Shown here: positions 8,661-17,172 of the stretch, one piece after another | Layout of the letters: each line of letters opens with the position of its first letter | How positions within the stretch are numbered: the first letter of the stretch is position 1 | Assembly: GCF_002873335.1 (NCBI RefSeq) | Contig: NZ_MCUW01000015.1 | Coordinates: 1-17,312 of the forward strand | Length of the DNA stretch: 17,312 bases | From: Vibrio sp. 10N.286.49.B1 | Lineage (GTDB): Bacteria > Pseudomonadota > Gammaproteobacteria > Enterobacterales > Vibrionaceae | Direction of reading: 5' to 3' | Notes under the pieces: generated by a model | Told to the model about the DNA's origin: nothing | The model's input: the letters and a program-made list of their open reading frames with translations, nothing else | Databases searched by the model: none | Made by a program: the position numbers and the translations under genes

Positions 8661-9776
8661 GTGATTATTGTTAGATATTTGATCAGAGAAACAGTTAAGA
8701 GCCAATTAGCGATATTTTTTGTGCTCTTTTTAGTGTTTTTCAGTCGTCAATTTATCAATGTGCTAGCGGATGCTTCTGATGGAGATATACCCGCTGGCCT
8801 GATTATGACTCTCGTGGGTATTAGTATGCCCACGATGGGGTTACTGATGTTTCCGTTAAGTATCTACATTGGTATTTTGGTCACTTTCGGACGGCTTTAC
8901 GCTGAAAGTGAAATAACAGTGATGAATGCAACCGGGATTGGAAATAAATTTCTGATTCAGGCCGCCATGTATCTAGCGTGCATTACGTGTGCGCTTGCGG
9001 CGTTTAATGCGTTTTGGCTGGCACCGTGGACACAAGAACAAGAAGTGCAAATTCGTGAAAAGTTGGCGTCGGAAAACTCGGTCGACTTATTGCAAACCGG
9101 GCAGTTTCAGCGTACTCCGGATGGTACCTCTGTGGTGTTTATCGATAGTATTAAGAACAAAAAGCTCGAAAATGTGTTTGTTGCCCAATTGAGCCCCCAA
9201 GATTCTGTGTTGCCGAGTGTTATTTCATCAAAATCAGGTGAAGTGAAAGAACTCAGTGATGGCCGACAGATTATCGCGCTGCATGACGGTGTGCGTTATG
9301 AAGGCGCGCCTACACGCTTAGAATATATGGTCACCGAGTTTTCGGATTACGAAGGCATGATAGGGCAGCGTGAGGCACAAGCTCGAGGACGTTCGTGGAT
9401 GGCAATTCCAACATTAGAGTTAATGTCTAATCCAGATCCAAAAGCGCAAGCTGAATTGCATTGGCGAATTTCATTGGTGATTTGTATTCCTTTGCTCACG
9501 ATGCTCGTTGTGCCATTGTCTGCCGTGAACCCTAGGCAAGGGAAATTTGCAAAAATGGGCCCCGCCATTTTGGTTTATTTCACTTACTTCTTAGCAATCA
9601 GTGCGATGAAGTCATCATTGGAGGATGGCTCTATTCCGTCATATATCGGCCTGTGGCCAATCAATATTGCGCTTTTGTTGGCCGCTATTATGGTCAATGC
9701 TTACGATACAGTCGGCATGCGTCGATTGAGAGAGAAGTTTAAGCAAAAGCGCTATAAACGGAAAAAGGCAGCCTAG
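8661..9776 (+). CDS. lptF: LPS export ABC transporter permease LptF
   Basis: Inner-membrane permease that, with LptG and the ATPase LptB, pulls lipopolysaccharide from the inner membrane and passes it to LptC/LptA. The 371-residue product aligns with E. coli LptF (366) from memory. It has transmembrane segments at about 13-32, 53-76 and 99-120, a periplasmic beta-jellyroll at about 125-265, and further transmembrane segments at about 270-290, 300-318 and 330-348. The cytoplasmic coupling helix YAESEITVMNATGI (80-93) and VPLSAVNPRQGKF (284-296) are conserved family segments. Residues 357-371 are strongly basic. The GTG start fits the E. coli N terminus MIIxRYLxRET, with an AGG about ten bases upstream. 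It is followed after three bases by lptG. Confidence 0.95.
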   Translation: MIIVRYLIRETVKSQLAIFFVLFLVFFSRQFINVLADASDGDIPAGLIMTLVGISMPTMGLLMFPLSIYIGILVTFGRLYAESEITVMNATGIGNKFLIQAAMYLACITCALAAFNAFWLAPWTQEQEVQIREKLASENSVDLLQTGQFQRTPDGTSVVFIDSIKNKKLENVFVAQLSPQDSVLPSVISSKSGEVKELSDGRQIIALHDGVRYEGAPTRLEYMVTEFSDYEGMIGQREAQARGRSWMAIPTLELMSNPDPKAQAELHWRISLVICIPLLTMLVVPLSAVNPRQGKFAKMGPAILVYFTYFLAISAMKSSLEDGSIPSYIGLWPINIALLLAAIMVNAYDTVGMRRLREKFKQKRYKRKKAA

Positions 9777-9779
9777 ACT

Positions 9780-10850
9780 ATGTTCAAAATTTTAGATGTT
9801 TATGTTGGCCGGACCATTATTACGACAATTTTGTTGGTGCTTGCTGTTTTCGTTGGGCTTTCTGCCGTCATTAAATATGTTGAACAGCTTCGAGCGGTTG
9901 GTGAAGGCAGTTATGACCTCCTCACTGCGTTGTATTTTGTGGTGCTTGGCATTCCTCGGGATGTGGAATTGTTTTTTGCTATGGCGTCACTATTAGGGTC
10001 TTTGATTGGGTTAGGAATGCTCGCAAGCAGCTCTGAGCTGGTGGTTATGCAAGCGGCAGGGATCTCAAAGGTTCGTATCGGGCTATCGGTATTAAAAACC
10101 GCCGTACCGTTAATGGTTATTGTGATGGCCTTAGGGGAATGGGGGGCGCCGACGACTCAACAGATGGCAAGGGACCTCCGACTTCAGGCCACATCAGGGG
10201 GGAGTATCGTCTCTGTCAGAAACGGTGTCTGGGCTCGCGATGGGAATGACTTTATTTTTATCTCTAGTGTTAACGGCAATACATTGACCGGACTTAACCT
10301 TTGGCGTTTTGGTGCAGATAAAAAACTGACCAGTACTATTTATGCTGAGACTGTTGATTATGTTGGTGATAATGATTGGGTAATGAACAATGTTCAAATC
10401 ACTAACCTAGAAAACTCTGAGGTGTTCTCCAAACAAAGTTACCCCACTTATCAATGGGAGACCTCATTGGTACCCGATAAGTTAACGATTGTTACTGTTG
10501 ATCTAAATGAGCTACCAATTAGTGGTTTATATGATTATATGAAGTATCTCAAGGCATCAGAGCAAGATGCCTCTCGTTATGAGCTTGCGTTTTGGAGAAA
10601 AGCGACACAGCCGATCTCGGTTGGCGTTATGATGTTAATGGCATTATCGTTTGTCTTTGGCCCCTTACGCAGTGTGACGATGGGGGCTCGAATTCTATCT
10701 GGCGTGGTAGCTGGATTTACATTTTACATATCGAGTGAGTTTTTTGGTCCACTCAGCTTAGTTTATGGTATTCCACCAGTATTTGGCGCACTGGGTCCAA
10801 GTCTTGTATTTTTACTCATTGCCACATTATTGTTACGTCGGAAATTGTAA
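9780..10850 (+). CDS. lptG: LPS export ABC transporter permease LptG
   Basis: Partner permease of LptF in the LptB2FG extractor. The 356-residue product is near the E. coli length (360). It begins ILDVYVGRTII, has three N-terminal membrane segments (about 12-35, 60-80 and 102-120), the coupling helix LASSSELVVMQAAGIS (81-96), a periplasmic jellyroll of about 130-265, and three C-terminal membrane segments ending LLRRKL. Only three bases separate it from the lptF stop and no clear ribosome binding site is placed just before the ATG, so translational coupling is likely. The stop is followed by about 90 bases with no gene and then a bidirectional terminator. Confidence 0.95.
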   Translation: MFKILDVYVGRTIITTILLVLAVFVGLSAVIKYVEQLRAVGEGSYDLLTALYFVVLGIPRDVELFFAMASLLGSLIGLGMLASSSELVVMQAAGISKVRIGLSVLKTAVPLMVIVMALGEWGAPTTQQMARDLRLQATSGGSIVSVRNGVWARDGNDFIFISSVNGNTLTGLNLWRFGADKKLTSTIYAETVDYVGDNDWVMNNVQITNLENSEVFSKQSYPTYQWETSLVPDKLTIVTVDLNELPISGLYDYMKYLKASEQDASRYELAFWRKATQPISVGVMMLMALSFVFGPLRSVTMGARILSGVVAGFTFYISSEFFGPLSLVYGIPPVFGALGPSLVFLLIATLLLRRKL

Positions 10851-10942
10851 TGTCGACGGCTTACTTTAATGCAATAAAATTGATTGTGAATGGGTAACCG
10901 AGCCTAGATTTTTTTTGTGTTCACCCACTTATGTTCATGCAT

Positions 10943-10976
10943 AAAAAAACGCTGAGAGTAATCTCAGCGTTTTTTT
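10943..10976. terminator. Bidirectional terminator (lptG / yacG)
   Basis: A long stem (10943-10957 with 10962-10976) has a GC-rich core CGCTGAGA/TCTCAGCG and a 4-base loop, flanked by seven A on the left and seven T on the right. It can end lptFG on the + strand and the pilA-to-yacG unit on the - strand. A weaker ACCCT/AGGGT hairpin lies at 10988-11001. Confidence 0.94.
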
Positions 10977-11035
10977 ATTGGTGTCTTACCCTAAACAGGG
11001 TGAGCATTTTATTCGTCAAACCTTGACCATCTTAA

Positions 11036-11233
11036 TTAGTATTGGTCTTCTGACCATCCATCACTGTCGGACATATCTGGCGCACCAGGAATCGCATTTT
11101 CTTCATCTGCCCATTCACCAAAGTCGATCATTTGGCATTGCTTAGAGCAAAAAGGTCGAAAGGGGCTGTCTTCAGCGCTCCATATCACGTCAGTTTTGCA
11201 TTGTGGGCATTGTACAATGGTTGGTTTAGTCAT
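11036..11233 (-). CDS. yacG: DNA gyrase inhibitor / zinc-binding protein YacG
   Basis: Small zinc-ribbon protein; E. coli YacG binds the GyrB C-terminal region and blocks DNA binding by gyrase. The 65-residue product has the four zinc ligands C9 and C12 in CPQC and C29 and C33 in CSKQC, the conserved [17 protein letters not shown] block, and an acidic tail. The spacing and length agree with the family. GGA lies about seven bases before the ATG. It is the last gene of the - strand unit, 41 bases after zapD, and is followed by the bidirectional terminator. Confidence 0.95.
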   Translation of the reverse strand: MTKPTIVQCPQCKTDVIWSAEDSPFRPFCSKQCQMIDFGEWADEENAIPGAPDMSDSDGWSEDQY

Positions 11234-11274
11234 AGTCGTTCCGCATTTACATTTTAGTCTCGGACAATGAGCTT

Positions 11275-12015
11275 TTAGCTACAAACGGCCAGCTCAAATT
11301 CAACGTCGTTAGGGTAGGCTTGTCCGGATTCAAAGGCAATAAATTTGATAGCAAATCTATTTTTATGACCTGATATCATTGGGTACACGCCGCACTCCAT
11401 AGGAATGCTGAGTCTAAGAATGTTAGCGTCTTCTGCATCACTTTGATAAAAGCCAGCACGAGCAATCTGTGGCTTTAATCGCCCTGTCTCTCTCGTGAGT
11501 TTAAGCCACATATTTAAGGCGTTCATCAAAGGCTTTAGGTTATTGAGCCACTTTTCTGTGTCATGCATACGCTTTTCGAGTGGAAGGTGAAGCCAATAAT
11601 GCAAAGAGGGTAAATCAAAGCAGCAAGAACCGCCAGGCAAGCCAAAGCGTTGACGAATCGTGCTAAGGAAGCGATCTTCTCTTAGTGATTGCCCAAAGCG
11701 TTCTGCCATCATTAGATCTTTATGTGCGACGTCGATATCCCGAAGAAGGTTACCTAGCATATCTTGGTCAACATCATCAATGTTCAACCATGATCGATAG
11801 GTTTGTCTTTGTTTCTCCAGATCTTTCGCTAATTCGCTTTTGAGCTGCATCTGCTCAAATATCTCCAACAAATCAAACAGTGATTTAAAGAAAATCTGAT
11901 GCTGATAGCTGTCTGAAAATGACGAAGAATGCTGAAGCTGTCTCAGAAGAGATTCAACTCTTAGGTAAATTCTGGTTTTCTCGTTAAGAGGGTGTTCGAA
12001 TCTATTTGTGGTCAT
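11275..12015 (-). CDS. zapD: Cell division protein ZapD
   Basis: FtsZ-associated protein that bundles and stabilises FtsZ filaments at the division ring in the cytoplasm. The 246-residue product matches E. coli ZapD (247) with [10 protein letters not shown] near the start, [16 protein letters not shown], the [20 protein letters not shown] block, [11 protein letters not shown], and the end FELAVC. It is mostly helical with no membrane segment. The start at 12015 is chosen because AAAGG lies about eight bases upstream and the FEHPLNEK segment then falls at its usual position. A longer reading from 12066 would overlap coaE by 19 bases and adds a basic stretch foreign to the family. The gap to coaE is 32 bases. 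Confidence 0.94.
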   Translation of the reverse strand: MTTNRFEHPLNEKTRIYLRVESLLRQLQHSSSFSDSYQHQIFFKSLFDLLEIFEQMQLKSELAKDLEKQRQTYRSWLNIDDVDQDMLGNLLRDIDVAHKDLMMAERFGQSLREDRFLSTIRQRFGLPGGSCCFDLPSLHYWLHLPLEKRMHDTEKWLNNLKPLMNALNMWLKLTRETGRLKPQIARAGFYQSDAEDANILRLSIPMECGVYPMISGHKNRFAIKFIAFESGQAYPNDVEFELAVCS

Positions 12016-12047
12016 TTTGCTAGCCTTTAAACGCTTCCCTGTTATTT

Positions 12048-12656
12048 TCACCGATTTTGACTGCACAATGCTAGGTACTTTTGGTGTAATTGTGTGACTT
12101 GGGACAAAAGTTGAGCGTTGTTTGTATTATTATCAATCACATCATCAGCATACGCTAATCGAGTTTCTCGATCAGCCTGTGATTTGAGTATAGAACGCAC
12201 TTGTGATTCTGGTACACCGTCCCGTGTCATTGTTCGGTAAATTTGTGTTTCCTGAGTGACATCAACAACCAAGACACGATCTGCCATATTATTTAAGCCG
12301 TTTTCAATCAACAACGGTACGACAAAAAGTGTATAGGGGCTCTGCGATGCTTGCAGCATTATCTGCATTTGCTCACGAATCATCGGGTGCAACAAGTTAT
12401 TGAGCCACTTTTTGTCGTCGTCACTGGCAAAAATACGTTCGCGCAATGCATGGCGATCGAGTTCTCCAGTCGATAATAATATCGATGAGCCGAAGTGCTT
12501 TTCGATAGCCTTGAGGCCATGAGAACCCACGGCGACAACGTCTCTGGCGACCACATCAGCATCAACTAATTCAATATTGAATTGGTCACGAAAAAGATTA
12601 GCAACGGTGGTTTTTCCACTCGCAATGCCTCCAGTTAACCCGACTACAAAACTCAT
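12048..12656 (-). CDS. coaE: Dephospho-CoA kinase
   Basis: Last enzyme of coenzyme A synthesis: it phosphorylates the 3'-hydroxyl of dephospho-CoA with ATP. The 202-residue product fits the family (about 200-206). The P-loop GGIASGKT is at residues 9-16. [11 protein letters not shown] holds the conserved aspartate, LLIENGL and [11 protein letters not shown] follow, and the lid-like [16 protein letters not shown] precedes ADDVIDNN. Its ATG shares one base with the pilD stop codon (TGATG), pointing to coupled translation. This gene is essential in most bacteria yet sits downstream of four pilus genes. Confidence 0.97.
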   Translation of the reverse strand: MSFVVGLTGGIASGKTTVANLFRDQFNIELVDADVVARDVVAVGSHGLKAIEKHFGSSILLSTGELDRHALRERIFASDDDKKWLNNLLHPMIREQMQIMLQASQSPYTLFVVPLLIENGLNNMADRVLVVDVTQETQIYRTMTRDGVPESQVRSILKSQADRETRLAYADDVIDNNTNNAQLLSQVTQLHQKYLALCSQNR

Positions 12657-13528
12657 CAGCTCATTCCAACAAAAGAAATTAAATAATAGTGAATAATCGT
12701 GTCACCCCAAAGTGCACTAACCCAACCAGCAATCGCGAGGTATGGCCCAAATGGAAACATCATATCAATCCCTTTCTTTTGTAGGCGAAGTTGAATGATG
12801 CCAAACACCACACCGACCACAGAAGAAAGCAATACAATAAGCGGTAGATGAGACCAGCCGAGCCAAGCGCCAAGCGCAGCGAGCAGCTTGAAATCGCCAT
12901 ACCCCATACCTTCTTTGCCGGTGAGCAGCTTAAATCCCCAGTAAACAGACCATAGACATAAATATCCCATCATTGCCCCTATGATGGATTCATTAAGAGA
13001 GATGGGAGAAATGCCAAATAGGGCACAGGCAATACCCGCCCACATCAAGGGTAATGTCAGTTGATCGGGGAGTAACATCGTATCCAAATCGATAAATGTG
13101 GCACTGATAAGAACAAAAGTAAAAACGATTAAGGCTAGACTATATTCGCTATAGCCCATTTGTATTGCTACCGTTGCCGCGAGAACGGCGGTAAGGATTT
13201 CAATGCACGGATAACGAGCACTAATTTTATTCTGACATTCACGACATTTTCCACGAAGCAATAGCCAGCTGATTACGGGGATATTATCAATAATCCGTAT
13301 CGCGGTATGGCACTTCGGACACGTAGAACGAGGAAGGCTTAGGTTAAATGTCCCTTCAGGTGGCGTAATATGATGCTCAGGAAATGCTTCAGAACACTCT
13401 TGACGCCAACCGCGTTCCATCATTATAGGCAATCGGTGGATAACGACATTGAGAAAGCTGCCCACGATAAGCCCAACGATGGCGGCGAAGACCGGATAGA
13501 GCCAAGGATAATAACTGAAGATGTCCAT
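12656..13528 (-). CDS. pilD: Type 4 prepilin peptidase / N-methyltransferase PilD
   Basis: Integral-membrane aspartic protease that cleaves type IV prepilins and type II secretion pseudopilins after the leader glycine and methylates the new N terminus. The 290-residue product has the usual order: a first membrane helix with [13 protein letters not shown], a cytoplasmic zinc-type loop with C70, C73, C95 and C98, [10 protein letters not shown], the first catalytic aspartate region [14 protein letters not shown] (145-158), and [14 protein letters not shown] with D212. Several further hydrophobic helices run to the C terminus. No Shine-Dalgarno sequence is seen before the ATG; instead there is a GC-alternating run. 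The [10 protein letters not shown] start nevertheless fits the family. The pilC stop is 42 bases upstream. Confidence 0.95.
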   Translation of the reverse strand: MDIFSYYPWLYPVFAAIVGLIVGSFLNVVIHRLPIMMERGWRQECSEAFPEHHITPPEGTFNLSLPRSTCPKCHTAIRIIDNIPVISWLLLRGKCRECQNKISARYPCIEILTAVLAATVAIQMGYSEYSLALIVFTFVLISATFIDLDTMLLPDQLTLPLMWAGIACALFGISPISLNESIIGAMMGYLCLWSVYWGFKLLTGKEGMGYGDFKLLAALGAWLGWSHLPLIVLLSSVVGVVFGIIQLRLQKKGIDMMFPFGPYLAIAGWVSALWGDTIIHYYLISFVGMS

Positions 13529-13570
13529 GAATACGCGCGCGCCGTTAATAAATGATATGAATCGCTTATG

Positions 13571-14797
13571 TTATCCTATTACGGACATTAAGTTAAAGAT
13601 GGGTAAGTACATCGCTACCACTAACCCACCGACTATGGTGCCCAAAAAAACTATAATGAAGGGCTCGAGAATTTTTCCTAGGTTATCGACGGTGTTATCA
13701 ACCTCAAATTCATAAATTGCCGCGATTTTATTGAGCATGTCATCGAGTTGTCCTGACTCTTCACCAATCATCACCATTTGTAGCACCATTTCAGGAAAAG
13801 CCTCCGCATTCCGCATGGCGAGGTGTATGGGAGTACCTGCCACAACGTCGCTATGAATGGATAATATAGATTGTTGATAGTAGGTGCAGTCTGCGGTTTT
13901 AGCGCTGGCCTGAATACTAGAAAGGATGGGGATACCAGAGCTAAAGCTGGTAGCAAGTGTTCGACTGAATTTCGCAATCGATGCCTTGCTAATGATGCCA
14001 CCGATGACAGGAAGACTCAGAGAGTAGCGGCTAGTATGAAACTTGAAGCGAGCGTTGTGTTTTCTCATCTGTCGAAAACCAAGCATACTGGCGATAAGGC
14101 TGGTTATTAATAAGGTCCCATTAGCTTGTAACCAATGGGAGGCCATTAGTATCTGTAATGTGAACCAAGGCAGCGTCGCATTGAAGCCCTTGAACATACT
14201 TTCAAACTCTGGAATGACTTGAGTGAGCATTAAAAAAGTCACAAGAAATGAAACCAGTACCACCATTCCAGGGTAGATAAGTGCCTTGATGACCTTTGAC
14301 TTCAGAGCTTCTTGTTTCTCTCTATACACAGCGAGACGTTCAAATACATCGGGTAAGGTACCTGATGCTTCACCCGTCGCCACCATATCAACATAAAAGC
14401 TGTCAAAATGAACGCTCGCCATTTGCATTGCCTGTGAAATCGGGGTTCCAGCTTCAATCGCCTTACCTATTTGTCCTAGCACCGACTTCATCTCAGCTTT
14501 GGTGTGATTATCCGCAATGAGCTTTATCGCGTGAATGATTGGGATGCCAGTACTGAGCATCGTGGCAAGCTGTCGCGTGAGGGTTGTGATGTCTTGCCGT
14601 TCAATCCTGTGCGTAATTTTGATCCAAAACGAGACACTGTGTCGGGTTATTTTTTTAATTTTGACATGCTGGTTTTTGAGCTTATCCCTAACTTCGTTTT
14701 CTGTCATGGCCAGCGTATGACCAGACACCTTTTTACCTGCGCTGTTGATGCCTTTCCAGCGAAAGGTTTTCAGTGAAATAGCTCGAATCTTAGCCAT
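13571..14797 (-). CDS. pilC: Type IV pilus inner-membrane platform protein PilC
   Basis: Polytopic platform protein that links the PilB/PilT motors to pilin insertion and removal. The 408-residue product has an N-terminal cytoplasmic part and two T2SF domains (about 72-195 and 275-400) with the repeated signatures GEASG (142-146) and GEESG (345-349). Membrane segments lie at about 176-196, 222-242 and 380-400. The ATG at 14797 has AAAGGA six bases upstream and gives the usual length; two upstream in-frame starts add up to 14 residues without such a site. It lies 60 bases after pilB and 42 before pilD. Confidence 0.95.
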   Translation of the reverse strand: MAKIRAISLKTFRWKGINSAGKKVSGHTLAMTENEVRDKLKNQHVKIKKITRHSVSFWIKITHRIERQDITTLTRQLATMLSTGIPIIHAIKLIADNHTKAEMKSVLGQIGKAIEAGTPISQAMQMASVHFDSFYVDMVATGEASGTLPDVFERLAVYREKQEALKSKVIKALIYPGMVVLVSFLVTFLMLTQVIPEFESMFKGFNATLPWFTLQILMASHWLQANGTLLITSLIASMLGFRQMRKHNARFKFHTSRYSLSLPVIGGIISKASIAKFSRTLATSFSSGIPILSSIQASAKTADCTYYQQSILSIHSDVVAGTPIHLAMRNAEAFPEMVLQMVMIGEESGQLDDMLNKIAAIYEFEVDNTVDNLGKILEPFIIVFLGTIVGGLVVAMYLPIFNLMSVIG

Positions 14798-14857
14798 TGG
14801 TATTCCTTTCATCGTGATGTAAAGAGGGCTTGTGGGCAAGGCCTGTGCATTGTTGAC

Positions 14858-16546
14858 CTAAAAGTAGAGAACGCGCTGCAGCTCTTTAAAGCTGGTAACC
14901 CCTTGTTCCAATTTGGTGATGCCAGACTGTTTTAAGCTGAACATACCTTGCTCGGTCGCGATAGATTCCAGCTCTTGAATACTCGCATGTTGCATGATCG
15001 CTTCTGCGAGTTCCGCTGTGAATGGCATGACTTCGTGGATTCCTGTGCGCCCCGCATACCCATTATTACAGGCATTGCAGCCTTTCTCGTTGGCTTGATA
15101 AATAGTGACGGATGGCGATAAAGCGAGAGAGTGTTGTAACCCGAGCGGCAGTATTTGTGGTGTTTTACAATGAGTGCAGAGTTTGCGAGCCAGTCGTTGT
15201 GCGATGATTAGGGATAAGGATGAGGCAAGGTTGAAAGCATCGATCCCCATGTTTTGCAATCTAACCACGGTTTCTACTGCTGAATTGGTGTGTAAAGTAG
15301 AAAGCACTAGGTGTCCTGTCTGAGCGGCTTTGACCGCAATTTCAGCGGTGTCAACATCTCGAATTTCTCCCACCATAACAATATCGGGATCTTGCCTTAG
15401 AAAAGATCGTAGCGCTTCAGAGAAACCAAAGCCAATTTTAGGGTTGACTTGGACTTGGTTGATGCCATCAAGATGGATCTCGACCGGATCTTCTGCCGTT
15501 GATATATTGCATTCCGGCGTATTGAGAATGTTCAATCCCGTGTAGAGTGAGACGGTTTTTCCGCTGCCAGTCGGGCCCGTGATCAGGATCATTCCTTGGG
15601 GTTTGTTTAACGCATTGAGGTAGAGTGTGCGTTGGTGTTTGGTATAGCCAAGCTGATCAATATTTAAACTTGCCGATCCGCCATCGAGGATCCGCAATAC
15701 AATCTTTTCTCCCCACATCGTGGGCAGTGTAGAGACTCGCATATCGACGGCTGCCTGCTCAGACAGCTTGAGTTTAATTCGACCATCTTGCGGTAAACGC
15801 CGCTCAGCAATATCGAGCTTGGCTAAAATTTTAATGCGGGCAGAGAGGCGCCTGCTGAGGTGACTCGCTGGCTGGTGGGTTTCAATTAGTATGCCGTCAC
15901 AGCGTAAGCGAATGCGGTAGACGTGTTCATAGGGCTCGAAGTGGATGTCGGACGCTTTCTTGCGAACAGCGTCAATGAGCACTTGTTGGATAAAGCGGCT
16001 GACAGGTGATTCATCGAGGCTTAAGTCCTCGATGTTGTCTATCTCTGCATCGGTGACTTGCACCAAGTTAGCTAAGTCATCAGACGTCAGATCTTTACTG
16101 TTGTTTTGCCAAGCATCTCCGGTATCACCATACAAGCGACGAACGGCAGCTCGAATGTCTTGATGGCTGGCTAAGACGAGCTCTATTTGCAGACCAGTGG
16201 CAAAGCGAAAGTCATTCTCAACATGGTGTAAGGTTGGATCGCCAATCGCGACAGTGAGAACACCATTAAATTGAGAAAGTGGCAACGCGTTGTGATTGGT
16301 AATGGCATCGCGTAGCCCTAAGCGTTGGCATAGCTCAGTAAAATCAAAATCATCAATGAGCGTAACCGCAAGGCCAAACAATAAGCTTAGCTGGTGGGTT
16401 AATTCCTGCGGTGTAAATAGATTAAGCTCAAGCACCGCATCGGGTGCGGAACAGCCCGATGTGGCGATGAGATCTAACGCCGACTCCGCTTGCGCAGGGC
16501 TAATTAGGCTAGCGTGCTGCAAGATTGAGGGGAGATTGGATTGCAT
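14858..16546 (-). CDS. pilB: Type IV pilus assembly ATPase PilB
   Basis: Hexameric cytoplasmic ATPase that drives pilus extension. The 562-residue product has an N-terminal MshEN-type domain (about 1-140) and a GspE/PilB motor domain. Visible motifs are Walker A GPTGSGKT (324-331), the Asp box AEDPVEI (351-357), Walker B DPDIVMVGEIRD with E394, and the His box TGHLVLSTLHTN (410-421). Four zinc cysteines are at C457, C460, C490 and C493. DPVE and RQDP are both intact, so it is an active-looking enzyme. Its ATG directly follows the pilA stop codon with no spacer and only a weak purine stretch upstream, so translation is probably coupled to pilA. Confidence 0.96.
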   Translation of the reverse strand: MQSNLPSILQHASLISPAQAESALDLIATSGCSAPDAVLELNLFTPQELTHQLSLLFGLAVTLIDDFDFTELCQRLGLRDAITNHNALPLSQFNGVLTVAIGDPTLHHVENDFRFATGLQIELVLASHQDIRAAVRRLYGDTGDAWQNNSKDLTSDDLANLVQVTDAEIDNIEDLSLDESPVSRFIQQVLIDAVRKKASDIHFEPYEHVYRIRLRCDGILIETHQPASHLSRRLSARIKILAKLDIAERRLPQDGRIKLKLSEQAAVDMRVSTLPTMWGEKIVLRILDGGSASLNIDQLGYTKHQRTLYLNALNKPQGMILITGPTGSGKTVSLYTGLNILNTPECNISTAEDPVEIHLDGINQVQVNPKIGFGFSEALRSFLRQDPDIVMVGEIRDVDTAEIAVKAAQTGHLVLSTLHTNSAVETVVRLQNMGIDAFNLASSLSLIIAQRLARKLCTHCKTPQILPLGLQHSLALSPSVTIYQANEKGCNACNNGYAGRTGIHEVMPFTAELAEAIMQHASIQELESIATEQGMFSLKQSGITKLEQGVTSFKELQRVLYF

Positions 16547-17008
16547 TTATAAATTTGAATCTTCAGAGCATCCTTTGGGTAAGACTCCTGAGTTTTCTGA
16601 AGCTGTACTTTTACAACTCCAACCACCATTTTCGTCTCGAATTAATCCAAGCTTTTGTCCCTTAACAGAAGGGCTTGAGTTTGGTATATCAGAGAAGGCT
16701 ATGACAACGCTTCCTGCTGCACTCACCGTCCCCTGAACTGACGTAATTGCATTACTTATCGAGGATGGAAAACCCAGTAGTTCTTTAACGCCATTTTGGC
16801 TAGAATTTGGGAAGCTTCCTTTTTCTAATGTGTAAGTTTCTACGTTTGTTTTTAAACCTGACAGTGTGGCTAAAGCTGAAGCGGCTTCAGATTTACCAAC
16901 ATACTTTTGATACTGAGGAAGGGCAACCGCTGCCAACACGCCAATCACCGCAACTACAATCATCAGTTCAATCAAGGTAAAGCCTTGTTGCTTAATATTT
17001 TTTTTCAT
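16547..17008 (-). CDS. pilA: Type IVa major pilin precursor PilA
   Basis: Subunit of the type IVa pilus; in Vibrio cholerae the matching locus is the chitin-induced competence pilus. The 153-residue precursor has a 9-residue charged leader MKKNIKQQG, the PilD cleavage site G9/F10, mature glutamate E5 in FTLIELMIVVAVIGVLAAVALPQ split over the first helix, and a globular C-terminal half. Two cysteines, C132 and C147, should close the D-region loop. AAGGA lies seven bases before the ATG at 17008; an adjacent ATG at 17011 is only four bases from it. The mature pilin is about 144 residues. The reading frame stays open upstream, but that extension has no pilin features. It heads the pilABCD set. 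Confidence 0.95.
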   Translation of the reverse strand: MKKNIKQQGFTLIELMIVVAVIGVLAAVALPQYQKYVGKSEAASALATLSGLKTNVETYTLEKGSFPNSSQNGVKELLGFPSSISNAITSVQGTVSAAGSVVIAFSDIPNSSPSVKGQKLGLIRDENGGWSCKSTASENSGVLPKGCSEDSNL

Positions 17009-17172
17009 CATCTTGTCCTTAGAATAGTGATACCTAGCTACAGTAGAGAGCAGGCCATGCGCAATAAAGTGCACATTGGTTGAGCTACGAGTGAGTCGGG
17101 AAATTTTTGGAATGCGTTGCACGGTATGCAGGAGAGCTTGCGAGTGGGGTTGGAGTTTGGGTTGTAGGTGGA
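17009..17172. other. pilA upstream region
   Basis: This region between pilA and the repeat cluster should contain the pilA promoter. I find no convincing sigma70 hexamer pair and no sigma54 GG-N10-GC element on the - strand. A TGCA-cggta-TGCA inverted repeat lies at 17118-17130. From 17143 onward the + strand is G-rich, with GGGG, GG, GGG, GG, GG and GG runs to 17174. No gene is supported here. Confidence 0.5.

Noticed and set aside
12016..12066. Longer zapD start overlapping the end of coaE.
   Set aside because: A good AAAGG site precedes the ATG at 12015, and the E. coli-like FEHPLNEK position supports the shorter form.
17012..17100. A sigma54 promoter for pilA, suggested by TGGC near 17055 on the - strand.
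   Set aside because: The required GG and GC doublets ten bases apart are not present; only a partial match was found.
17009..17122. N-terminal extension of pilA of about 38 residues.
   Set aside because: Type IVa prepilin leaders are short; the MKKNIKQQG leader with AAGGA seven bases upstream is the standard form.
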